A stretch of 64,000 bases of DNA from Pseudomonas sp. KUIN-1 (GTDB lineage: Bacteria; Pseudomonadota; Gammaproteobacteria; Pseudomonadales; Pseudomonadaceae). A program made the translations under genes and the position numbers. The notes beneath the pieces were generated by a model. The model worked only from the letters and a program-made list of their open reading frames with translations. It did not search any database and was not told the origin of the DNA. Of the stretch, positions 38,020 to 49,106 are shown one piece after another (within the stretch, counting starts at the first letter, position 1; every line of letters begins with the position of its first letter). The stretch spans positions 4,161,501 through 4,225,500 of the forward strand of contig NZ_AP020337.1 of assembly GCF_009176725.1 (NCBI RefSeq), written 5' to 3'.

Positions 38020-39104
38020 CAGCCGTGCTCCTTCTCGAAGTCTTTCATGTAGGCCACCAGCGCGTTGATGGCGTTGATATCGATCGCGTTGTAGATGGAT
38101 GCACGCATGCCGCCCACCGAGCGATGGCCCTTGAGGTTGAGCAGACCGTTTGCATCGGCACCGGCCAGGAACGGCTTGTCGAGACGATCGTCAGCCAGAC
38201 GGAACGGGACGTTCATCCACGAACGATCAGGCTTGTTGATCGGGTTGCTGTACAGCTCGCTGGCGTCGATGAAGTCATACAGCGTGCGCTGCTTGATTTC
38301 GTTGCGCTTGCCGATCGCTTCGACACCGCCCTGCTCTTTCAGCCATTCGAAGACCAGCCCGGACAGGTACCAGGCCAGGGTCGGCGGCGTGTTGTACATC
38401 GAGCCATTGTCGGCCGCGACCTCGTAGTCGAGCATGGTCGGGCACAGCGAGCGAGCGCGGCCCAGCAGGTCTTCGCGAATGATCACCACCACGATGCCGC
38501 TGGGGCCGATGTTCTTCTGGGCGCCGGCGTAGATCATGCCGAAACGCGAGATATCGAGCGGACGCGAGAGGATGTCCGAAGACATGTCGGCCACCAGGGG
38601 CACGTCGCCGGTTTCCGGAATCCAGTTGAATTCCAGACCGCCAATGGTTTCGTTTGGCGCGTAGTGGACGTAAGCCGCGTCCTTGGACAGCTTCCACTCG
38701 TTCTGGCCGGGAATCGCAAAGTAATCGTAGGCCTTGGCGCTGGCCGCGACGTTGATTGCGCCGTAGCGCGACGCCTCGTCGATAGCCTTCTGCGACCAGA
38801 TGCCGGTGTCGATGTAATCGGCCTTGCCATTTTCAGGCAGCAGGTTCAGCGCAATCTGGGCGAACTGCTGGCTGGCACCGCCTTGCAGGAACAACACTTT
38901 GTAATTCGAAGGAATGGACAGCAGATCACGCAGATCCTGCTCGGCCTTGGTGGCAATGGAGACGAACTCATCACTGCGGTGGCTCATTTCCATGACGGAA
39001 AGGCCTTTGCCGTGCCAGTCGAGGAGTTCCGCCTGGGCACGCAGCAGAACAGCTTCAGGAAGCGCAGCAGGACCTGCGCAGAAGTTAAAGGCTCGCTTGC
39101 TCAT
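38019..39104 (-). CDS. serC: Phosphoserine aminotransferase
   Basis: 361 residues from ATG 39104. PLP class-V enzyme of serine and pyridoxal phosphate synthesis. Start motif RAFNFCAGPAALP, active-site Lys in YAGAQKNIGPSG, GMRASIYNAI near the end. Stop overlaps the pheA start by one base. First gene of the serC-pheA-tyrA-cmk-rpsA block, 204 bases after gyrA. Confidence 0.97.
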   Translation of the reverse strand: MSKRAFNFCAGPAALPEAVLLRAQAELLDWHGKGLSVMEMSHRSDEFVSIATKAEQDLRDLLSIPSNYKVLFLQGGASQQFAQIALNLLPENGKADYIDTGIWSQKAIDEASRYGAINVAASAKAYDYFAIPGQNEWKLSKDAAYVHYAPNETIGGLEFNWIPETGDVPLVADMSSDILSRPLDISRFGMIYAGAQKNIGPSGIVVVIIREDLLGRARSLCPTMLDYEVAADNGSMYNTPPTLAWYLSGLVFEWLKEQGGVEAIGKRNEIKQRTLYDFIDASELYSNPINKPDRSWMNVPFRLADDRLDKPFLAGADANGLLNLKGHRSVGGMRASIYNAIDINAINALVAYMKDFEKEHG

Positions 39105-39308
39105 ATCCACTCTCGTCAAATACGTTGGGTCTGTACGCGCTTGTTTCTGGTTGCTTGCCACGAGCAGACAGACGCCGCAGCGACTGGCTGCTCCTTGCGG
39201 GAATCTTGATCCGGCCGCCGGGCTGGCCGAATGCCGCAAGGGCTGGACTTGCCTGGAATGCAGATGCATGCACAGACGAGCCAGCCCTTACCTGATTTAC
39301 GTTAGCGC

Positions 39309-42086
<2,778 letters not shown>

Positions 42087-42390
42087 GAGAAGCCTGATTC
42101 CTTTTTCTGGTGAAACCTCGCAAACCCATTCGGGGTATACGAAGCTCGCCGCTGCCAGCATGTGCGGGGCAGCGACTTACGACAAATCAACGAGTTATGC
42201 CATGAATCTACGCAGCGTGGGCGACCACAATCAGTGTCCCCGATAACCGCCGGATATTACCACAATCGCCGAGGCGCTCACATCCTTTGCAGGCGCTGAA
42301 AGCGAGCCGCAGACGCATAACACGCCTGAGAAACGCTTACAGGCCCGTCCAGCCGCATTGCACAACGGCGAAGGGTCGGGCCTGTCAGCC
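42087..42390 (-). promoter_or_regulatory. Upstream region of gyrA
   Basis: 304 bases between gyrA and mtnA, both on the - strand. A possible minus-10, TAATAT (42254-42259 on the - strand), is preceded at 17 bases by TGTGAG, a poor minus-35. I see no gene in it. Confidence 0.35.
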
Positions 42391-43467
42391 TCAGTGAAGG
42401 TGTTTACGGCTCATCAATTGAGCCATGCGCGCGGTATCGGGACGCTCGACAATGCCCTTTTCAGTCACGATGGCGTCGATCAGGTCAGCCGGCGTCACAT
42501 CGAACACCGGGTTGAAAGCCTCGACCTCGGCGCCGACTCGCTGACCACCCACTTCAAGCAGTTCGCGACCGTCACGCTCTTCGATGACGATGTCGTCGCC
42601 ACTGGCCATTTCCATGTCGATGGTCGAACTCGGCGCGACCACCATGAAGCGCACCCCGTGGTGCATGGCGGCAACGGCGAGCTGATAGGTACCGATCTTG
42701 TTCGCCACATCACCGTTGGCGGTGATGCGGTCGGCACCGACGATGACCCAGGTGATGCCCTTGGTACGCATCAGGTGCGCCGCGGCGGAATCTGCGTTCA
42801 GGGTCACCGGAATGCCCTCGTTGGCCAGCTCCCAGGCGGTCAGCCGCGAGCCCTGCAGCCAGGGCCGGGTTTCATCGGCGTAGACCCGCTCGATCATGCC
42901 TTCCAGATGCGCCGCGCGAATCACCCCCAGCGCCGTGCCGAAGCCGCCCGTGGCCAGTGCCCCGGTATTGCAGTGGGTGAGTACCGTCTGCAGATTGCCC
43001 TGGTGCTTGCGGATCAGGTCTGCGCCCAGCTGCGCCATGGTCAGATTGGCCTCGCGGTCGCTCAGGTGAATCGCCACGGCTTCGGCCTCGAGGGCTGCCA
43101 GCGGGTCATCGCCATCCTTGACGCGCATCAGCCGATCACGCATCCGGTTCAGCGCCCAGAACAGGTTCACTGCAGTCGGGCGCGAATCGGCCAGCAACTG
43201 CATGTCCTCTTCCAGCGCCGGATACCAGTCTGCACCCTGCGCGATACGCGCACGTGCGGCCAGCACAGCACCATAAGCGGCACTGATGCCGATAGCCGGC
43301 GCCCCGCGCACGACCATCGTGCGAATCGCTTCGGCGACTCCCTCGGCGGTGGTATAGCGGTGCCAGACTTCCTCGAACGGCAGTACCCGCTGGTCCAGCA
43401 GGTACAGAGCGTCGTCCCGCCAATCGATGGCCTTAACTTTCTCCGCAGCCAACAGTCGATCGCGCAT
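42391..43467 (-). CDS. mtnA: S-methyl-5-thioribose-1-phosphate isomerase
   Basis: 358 residues from ATG 43467, 5 bases after GGAG; the frame is open to 43488 without a better site. Methionine salvage aldose-ketose isomerase of the eIF2B fold. Catalytic Cys in LTHCNTGALAT and Asp in VGADRITANGD. Divergent from the methylthioadenosine deaminase gene, whose product feeds the same pathway. Confidence 0.96.
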   Translation of the reverse strand: MRDRLLAAEKVKAIDWRDDALYLLDQRVLPFEEVWHRYTTAEGVAEAIRTMVVRGAPAIGISAAYGAVLAARARIAQGADWYPALEEDMQLLADSRPTAVNLFWALNRMRDRLMRVKDGDDPLAALEAEAVAIHLSDREANLTMAQLGADLIRKHQGNLQTVLTHCNTGALATGGFGTALGVIRAAHLEGMIERVYADETRPWLQGSRLTAWELANEGIPVTLNADSAAAHLMRTKGITWVIVGADRITANGDVANKIGTYQLAVAAMHHGVRFMVVAPSSTIDMEMASGDDIVIEERDGRELLEVGGQRVGAEVEAFNPVFDVTPADLIDAIVTEKGIVERPDTARMAQLMSRKHLH

Positions 43468-43587
43468 CGCCAACTCCATCTTGAACATCCGAAACCCAGC
43501 ATCAAAAGCCGCTGATTATAGCGAGCCGCCTGCGAAGACGCTCGGGTATACTTCGTCATCAACGTAATAAACGATGGAAACCTTCTC

Positions 43588-44919
43588 ATGCCGAACGCTA
43601 CAGCACCGCTCGACCTTTTGCTCCTGCCCGCCTGGCTGGTGCCGGTCGAGCCCGCAGGCGTCGTGCTCAAGGACCACGGCATCGGCGTTCGCGATGGCTG
43701 TATCGTCTATATCGGTCCACGTGCCGAAGCGCTGCGGCAGAACGCCGTGCAGGTGCAGGAACTGCCCGGCATGCTGCTCAGCCCCGGCCTGATCAACGCC
43801 CACGGCCATGCGGCGATGACCCTGTTTCGCGGGCTGGCCGACGATCTGCCGCTGATGACCTGGCTGCAGGACCACATCTGGCCTGCCGAAGGCAAGTGGG
43901 TCGATCAAGACTTCGTGCGTGACGGCACCGATCTGGCCATCGCCGAGCAGCTCAAGGGCGGCATCACGTGTTTTTCCGACATGTATTTCTACCCCAAGGT
44001 GGCCGCCGAACGCGTCCATGCCAGCGGCATGCGCGCGCAGATCACCGTCCCGGTGCTGGATTTTCCGATTCCAGGTGCCCACACCACCGCTGAAGCCCTG
44101 CACAACGGCATCGAACTGTTCAACGACCTCGCTCACCATCCACGCATCAAGATCGCCTTCGGCCCGCATGCGCCCTATACCGTGAGCGATGAGAACCTGG
44201 AGAAGGTCCGGGTGATCGCCGACGAGCTGGATGCCACGATCCAGATGCACGTCCACGAGACCGCATTTGAAGTCGAGCAGGCTGTCGAGCAACGCCAGGA
44301 ACGCCCCCTCGCCCGCCTCAACCGGCTGGGCATGCTCGGGCCGCGCTTCCAGGCCGTGCACATGACGCAGATCAGCGACGACGATCTGGCCCTGCTGGTG
44401 GAAAGCAACACCAACGTCATTCATTGCCCGGAATCCAATCTCAAGCTGGCCAGCGGTTTCTGCCCGGTCGAACGACTGTGGCAGGCCGGTGTGAACGTTG
44501 CGGTAGGCACCGACGGCGCGGCCAGCAACAATGACCTGGACCTGCTCGGCGAAACCCGCACCGCCGCCTTGCTGGCCAAGGCTGTCGCCGGCTCGGCCAC
44601 GGCGCTGGATGCACACCGCGCGCTGCGCATGGCGACGCTGAACGGCGCTCGCGCCCTGGGTATTCAGGCCGAGACCGGCTCGCTGGAGATCGGCAAGGCG
44701 GCGGACATGGTCGCTTTCGACCTGTCGGGCCTGGCCCAGCAACCGATCTACGACCCGGTATCGCAGCTTATATATGCCACTGGCCGCGATTGCGTGAGTC
44801 ATGTCTGGGTGGCCGGCAAACAATTGCTCGACGCTCGCCGGCTGACCCGCATGGATGAGCCCGCACTGCGCGACACCGCGATTGCGTGGGGCCAGCGTAT
44901 TTCCGGTAAAGCCGAATAA
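43588..44919 (+). CDS. mtaD: Methylthioadenosine deaminase (amidohydrolase family)
   Basis: 443 residues. TRZ/ATZ-type amidohydrolase: metal site INAHGHAAM (HxH), HVHETAFE, and the TDGAASNND end. The orthologous P. aeruginosa protein PA3170 deaminates 5'-methylthioadenosine to methylthioinosine. The divergent mtnA gene supports a methionine-salvage role. Followed by a perfect inverted repeat and ubiG. Confidence 0.9.
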   Translation: MPNATAPLDLLLLPAWLVPVEPAGVVLKDHGIGVRDGCIVYIGPRAEALRQNAVQVQELPGMLLSPGLINAHGHAAMTLFRGLADDLPLMTWLQDHIWPAEGKWVDQDFVRDGTDLAIAEQLKGGITCFSDMYFYPKVAAERVHASGMRAQITVPVLDFPIPGAHTTAEALHNGIELFNDLAHHPRIKIAFGPHAPYTVSDENLEKVRVIADELDATIQMHVHETAFEVEQAVEQRQERPLARLNRLGMLGPRFQAVHMTQISDDDLALLVESNTNVIHCPESNLKLASGFCPVERLWQAGVNVAVGTDGAASNNDLDLLGETRTAALLAKAVAGSATALDAHRALRMATLNGARALGIQAETGSLEIGKAADMVAFDLSGLAQQPIYDPVSQLIYATGRDCVSHVWVAGKQLLDARRLTRMDEPALRDTAIAWGQRISGKAE

Positions 44920-44940
44920 TTCGATTCGGACCGAACACAT

Positions 44941-44972
44941 GTCAGTCAGGCTTATCTATAAGCCTGACTGAC
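44941..44972. repeat. Perfect 15-base inverted repeat
   Basis: GTCAGTCAGGCTTAT and its exact complement, separated by CT. It lies 21 bases after mtaD and 33 bases before ubiG. There is no T run on either side, so it is either a weak terminator or an mRNA-end/5'-end stabilising hairpin. Confidence 0.8.
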
Positions 44973-45004
44973 GAAAAAGAATTTTGAGTTCAAGAGGGAC
45001 ACCC

Positions 45005-45703
45005 ATGAGCAACGTCGACCGCGCAGAAATCGCCAAATTCGAGGCCCTGGCCCATCGCTGGTGGGACCGCGAAAGCGAATTCAAGCCGCTGCATGACATC
45101 AACCCGCTGCGCGTCAACTGGATCGACGAGCGCGTCGGTCTGGCGGGCAAGAAGGTGCTGGACGTCGGTTGTGGCGGCGGCATCCTCAGCGAGGCGATGG
45201 CCCTGCGCGGCGCCACGGTGACCGGCATCGACATGGGCGAAGCGCCGCTGGCAGTCGCACAGCTGCACCAGCTCGAATCGGGTGTCAGCGTCGAGTACCG
45301 GCAGATCACTGCCGAGGACATGGCCGAAGAAATGCCCGAGCAGTACGATGTGGTGACCTGCCTGGAAATGCTCGAGCACGTGCCGGACCCATCCTCGGTG
45401 ATCCGCGCCTGCTACCGCATGGTCAAGCCTGGCGGTCAGGTGTTCTTCTCGACCATCAACCGTAATCCGAAAGCCTATCTGTTCGCTGTGGTCGGCGCCG
45501 AATACATCCTCAACCTGCTGCCGCGCGGCACCCACGACTTCAAGAAATTCATCCGCCCTTCCGAGCTGGGCGCCTGGAGCCGTGACGCCGGTCTGCAGGT
45601 CAAGGACGTCATCGGCCTGACCTACAACCCGCTGACCAAGCATTACAAGTTGACCTCCGATGTCGGCGTCAACTACATGATCCAGACCCTGCGGGAGGCA
45701 TGA
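45005..45703 (+). CDS. ubiG: Ubiquinone biosynthesis O-methyltransferase
   Basis: 232 residues from ATG 45005 (GAGGG before it). SAM-dependent enzyme for both O-methylations of ubiquinone. Start NVDRAEIAKFEALAHRWWD, SAM motif LDVGCGGGILSEAMA, IDMGEAPL, CLEMLEHVPDP. The next gene starts 3 bases after its stop. Confidence 0.97.
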   Translation: MSNVDRAEIAKFEALAHRWWDRESEFKPLHDINPLRVNWIDERVGLAGKKVLDVGCGGGILSEAMALRGATVTGIDMGEAPLAVAQLHQLESGVSVEYRQITAEDMAEEMPEQYDVVTCLEMLEHVPDPSSVIRACYRMVKPGGQVFFSTINRNPKAYLFAVVGAEYILNLLPRGTHDFKKFIRPSELGAWSRDAGLQVKDVIGLTYNPLTKHYKLTSDVGVNYMIQTLREA

Positions 45704-45706
45704 CAG

Positions 45707-46378
45707 ATGCGCCTGAGAGCGGTTTTATTCGACATGGACGGCACTCTGCTCGACACCGCACCGGACTTCATCGCCATTGCCCAGGCGATGCTTGCCGATC
45801 GCAACCTGCCGGCGGTGCCGGACAAACTGATCCGCGACGAAGTTTCCGGCGGCGCCAGAGCCATGGTCGCGGCCACCTTTGCGATGTCCCCCGAAGATCC
45901 ACAATTCGAGGCGTTGCGTCTGGAGTTTTTGGAACGCTATCAGCGTGACTGCGCCGTCCACAGCAAGCTGTTCGACGGCATGGACGAATTGCTCGCCGAC
46001 ATCGAGAAGGCCGGCCTGATCTGGGGGGTGGTGACCAACAAGCCGGTGCGCTTCGCTCAGCCCATCATGGAGCGGCTCGGCCTGGCGGAACGCTCGGCGC
46101 TGCTGATCTGCCCTGATCACGTCACACACAGCAAGCCACACCCGGAACCGATGATCCTGGCCTGCCGGATGCTCGACCTGGACCCGGCCAGCGTTCTGTT
46201 CGTAGGCGACGATCTGCGCGACATCGAGTCCGGGCGCGACGCCGGCACAAAAACCGCCGCCGTGCGCTACGGCTACATCCATCCCGACGACAATCCCGAT
46301 CACTGGGGTGCCGACGTGGTGGTCGATCATCCGCTGGAATTGCGCAAGGTGCTGGATAACGCACTGTGCAGCTGCTAA
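45707..46378 (+). CDS. mupP: N-acetylmuramic acid 6-phosphate phosphatase
   Basis: 223 residues. HAD-superfamily phosphatase: FDMDGTLLDTAPDF with nucleophile Asp, VVTNKP, KPHPEPM and FVGDDLRDIESG. In P. putida and P. aeruginosa (PA3172) this position after ubiG holds MupP, which frees MurNAc in cell-wall recycling that bypasses early murein synthesis and affects fosfomycin sensitivity. Similar to phosphoglycolate phosphatase; context favours MupP. Confidence 0.9.
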   Translation: MRLRAVLFDMDGTLLDTAPDFIAIAQAMLADRNLPAVPDKLIRDEVSGGARAMVAATFAMSPEDPQFEALRLEFLERYQRDCAVHSKLFDGMDELLADIEKAGLIWGVVTNKPVRFAQPIMERLGLAERSALLICPDHVTHSKPHPEPMILACRMLDLDPASVLFVGDDLRDIESGRDAGTKTAAVRYGYIHPDDNPDHWGADVVVDHPLELRKVLDNALCSC

Positions 46379-46390
46379 ACGAGGCTTTAC

Positions 46391-47131
46391 ATGTTTGATT
46401 ACTCCGCGCACCCGGAACTGCTCAAGGGCCGGATCATTCTGGTCACCGGTGCCGCTCGCGGCATCGGTGCCGCAGCCGCCAAAGCCTACGCAGCACATGG
46501 CGCCACCGTCTTGCTGCTGGGCAGGACCGACGCCAGCCTGGCTCAGGTTCATGACGAGATAAAGGCAGCAGGTCAGTTGCCGCCACTGGTCATACCCTTC
46601 GATCTGCAAAGCGCCGACCCGGCGCAGTACCACGCGCTGGCGGCCATGATCGAGCGCACAGTCGGCCGTCTAGACGGGCTGCTGCATAACGCCTCGATCA
46701 TCGGCCCGCGTACCTCCGTGGAACACCTGCCCGGCGAAGACTTCATGCAGGTCATGCACGTCAACGTCAACGCCACCTTCATGCTCACCCAGGCACTGCT
46801 GCCGCTGCTTCAGCGTTCGGCGGATGCGTCGATAGCCTTCACCTCCAGCAGCGTAGGTCGCAAGGGGCGCGCACAATGGGGCGCTTACGGCGTGTCGAAG
46901 TTTGCCACCGAAGGCCTGATGCAAACCCTCGCTGACGAGCTGGAGGGCGTCAGCACGGTCCGCGCCAACAGCATCAACCCTGGCGCAACCCGCACAGGCA
47001 TGCGCGCGCAGGCCTATCCGGATGAAAATCCGCAGGACAATCCGGCGCCTGAAGAGATCATGCCGGTCTATCTGTACCTGATGGGGCCGGACAGCAAAGG
47101 CATCAATGGGCAGGCATTGAATGCCCAGTGA
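46391..47131 (+). CDS. YciK-family short-chain dehydrogenase
   Basis: 246 residues. SDR: VTGAARGIGAAAAKAY cofactor site, HNASIIGP, and the catalytic Ser/Tyr/Lys in FTSSSVGRKGRAQWGAYGVSKFA. The substrate is unknown. It begins 12 bases after mupP, the order ubiG-mupP-yciK is kept in pseudomonads, and the unit ends at the terminator at 47169. Confidence 0.92.
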   Translation: MFDYSAHPELLKGRIILVTGAARGIGAAAAKAYAAHGATVLLLGRTDASLAQVHDEIKAAGQLPPLVIPFDLQSADPAQYHALAAMIERTVGRLDGLLHNASIIGPRTSVEHLPGEDFMQVMHVNVNATFMLTQALLPLLQRSADASIAFTSSSVGRKGRAQWGAYGVSKFATEGLMQTLADELEGVSTVRANSINPGATRTGMRAQAYPDENPQDNPAPEEIMPVYLYLMGPDSKGINGQALNAQ

Positions 47132-47168
47132 CAGGGACAGGCTGCTGTGACGAAAAACCGTCACAACG

Positions 47169-47188
47169 GCCGTTCAAAACGGCTTTTT
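47169..47188 (+). terminator. Intrinsic terminator after the YciK gene
   Basis: GCCGTT pairs with AACGGC around CAA, followed by TTTTT. Confidence 0.75.
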
Positions 47189-47338
47189 AAGTCAAGGAAT
47201 TGCCGATTTTTCGCCACTGTCAGAGAGATGGCGTCAGCTAAACCACTGATTTTAATAAGTCTGGCCAAAAATGAACCGAATGGCACCACGTCCCCTCTAA
47301 CCCAGCCAAGCCAGCAATATGTGCTGAGGAGCGAAGAG

Positions 47339-48265
47339 ATGAATTTTCCTACCCAGACCCATGCAATCGACTTCGATACGGCTGAACTGCAACGCCTCGG
47401 GTTTAGAAATCGACCTGACGCCGTGCTTCCACCCCCGTCACTGCCCGAGCTGATCTACCAGCTTGGGCGACAATTGCAGACCAGTCTGGAAGCCGAGCGG
47501 ATACTGACCCTGTTTTTTCAGGGTGTACAACGCTTCCTGCCATTGAGCGGTCTGATGTATCGACATATCGAAAGCGACTTGCAGCTGCGTCTGGGCGAGA
47601 TGTCATCCGACAGCGCCAGTTTTCACCTGCGTCATGAAGGCAAATGCATCGGCGAACTGGAGTTTCAAGGCGCCAGGCCATTCGACACGCGGCAATTGAG
47701 CGACCTTGAATCGCTGCTGGTCTGCCTGGTGTACCCGCTGCTGAATGCGCTGCTGTACCGCATTGCCACGCAAACTGCCCTGCGTGATCCGCTGACCAGC
47801 ACTGGCAACCGCATCGCCATGGATCAGGGCCTGGCCCGAGAAATCGAAATTTCACGGCGCCACAAGCAACCGCTGTCACTGCTGATGCTGGATATCGACC
47901 ACTTCAAGAAAGTGAATGATGAATACGGTCATCATACCGGCGACGATGTGCTGAAAACCGTTGCGCAGAGCCTGAAGGCGCAACTGCGCAATATTGATCG
48001 GGTGTTCCGCTATGGCGGTGAAGAGTTCGTGGTGATTCTGTCCAACACCGGCGCCGACTCTGCCGAACTGATTGGTCAGCGTCTGTGCCAGGCGGTGCGC
48101 AATCTCGAGTTTCGCGAACTCAGCCCGGCGTTGACCATGACCGTGAGCCTGGGTTGCTCGACACTGCTGCCGACGGAAACAGCCGACAGCCTGCTGCGCC
48201 GTGCCGATAATGCGCTGTACGTCGCCAAACGCGAAGGCCGTAACCGTATCGCCATGGCCAGCTAG
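47339..48265 (+). CDS. Diguanylate cyclase (GAF-like plus GGDEF)
   Basis: 308 residues from ATG 47339, with GAGGAG upstream. Residues 35-140 look like a GAF-type sensor; the GGDEF domain starts at DPLTSTGNR (150), has metal-binding DIDHFKKVND, the active GGEEF (226-230) and the inhibitory I-site RNID (217-220) five residues before it. It should make c-di-GMP under product feedback. A GGDEF gene also follows yciK in P. aeruginosa (PA3177). Confidence 0.93.
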   Translation: MNFPTQTHAIDFDTAELQRLGFRNRPDAVLPPPSLPELIYQLGRQLQTSLEAERILTLFFQGVQRFLPLSGLMYRHIESDLQLRLGEMSSDSASFHLRHEGKCIGELEFQGARPFDTRQLSDLESLLVCLVYPLLNALLYRIATQTALRDPLTSTGNRIAMDQGLAREIEISRRHKQPLSLLMLDIDHFKKVNDEYGHHTGDDVLKTVAQSLKAQLRNIDRVFRYGGEEFVVILSNTGADSAELIGQRLCQAVRNLEFRELSPALTMTVSLGCSTLLPTETADSLLRRADNALYVAKREGRNRIAMAS

Positions 48266-48292
48266 CCCTCTCTCCCGCCTTTTCGCCCGCCC

Positions 48293-49075
48293 CTACGCCT
48301 CCAGCGCGGCAACACGTCCTCGCGGCTTGACCCTGTCCAGTTGCATGCAACGCTCAAGAAACAGGTACATGTAGTCGTAGCTTTTGGTAACGGCCTGACG
48401 CAGCTCGGTCTGCAATTGCACACTCGGCTTGTTGCCCACCAATGTACAAATGATCTCGAGCGCCTCCCAAGGGTGAGCGTCGTCGTATTGCGCATGCATC
48501 TTGAGCCACTTCATGGCTTTCTTGCGGGTCTCTTCAGGAAAGGCTTCGGCGTACACACCGCTGGAGCAGACCACGGCCGACCATTCGCCGGTCGCCCCTT
48601 CAATGGCGTAGTTGGTAGCCGCCATCGCCACGGCCAGCGAATCCGATGAGCTGGTCTGCCAGCACCAGTGGCTCAGCGCGTGCAACTCGGGCGCTACCCG
48701 TTGATCGTGCAAGTCTTCAAGCGTCACCCCATGGGCCGCACACCAGTTCACCCAGTAGTCGGCATGATTGAGTTCGACGCGGATATTGCGCATCAGCCAG
48801 CGGCGCGCCATGTCTTCACCCGGGTGACGACCGAAACGGGTCTTGGTGAGGTTCTTGGCCATGTACACGGCAAATTGCTCGACGACTGGCCACCCGCCGA
48901 TCAGGTAATGACGCATGATCTGCGGACTCAGCGTCGCGTCACGCATCTGCTGGTACAACTCGTGCTCGACCACCCGTGCTTTTGCAGCGCTGCAATCCTT
49001 GATCAACTGCTGCGCCCAGGCCGGATAACTGCTGGCTTCCATGAGCGGACCGGTTCTATCGAAAGCATCGATCAC
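48293..49075 (-). CDS. TenA/PqqC-like helical protein
   Basis: 260 residues, all-helical heme-oxygenase-like fold. Visible: MRHYLIGGWPVVEQFAVYMAKNL, MRNIRVELNHADYW and the Cys/Trp-rich middle (SHWCWQTSSSD). TenA-family members hydrolyse thiamin breakdown products or act as diiron enzymes; the metal-like His/Glu set (E, H, E, H) is partly visible but I would not name the reaction. Upstream of the GGDEF/EAL gene on the same strand by 31 bases. Confidence 0.75.
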   Translation of the reverse strand: MIDAFDRTGPLMEASSYPAWAQQLIKDCSAAKARVVEHELYQQMRDATLSPQIMRHYLIGGWPVVEQFAVYMAKNLTKTRFGRHPGEDMARRWLMRNIRVELNHADYWVNWCAAHGVTLEDLHDQRVAPELHALSHWCWQTSSSDSLAVAMAATNYAIEGATGEWSAVVCSSGVYAEAFPEETRKKAMKWLKMHAQYDDAHPWEALEIICTLVGNKPSVQLQTELRQAVTKSYDYMYLFLERCMQLDRVKPRGRVAALEA

Positions 49076-49106
49076 TGGGGTATCTCCTTATGAGGGTTTC
49101 AACTGA

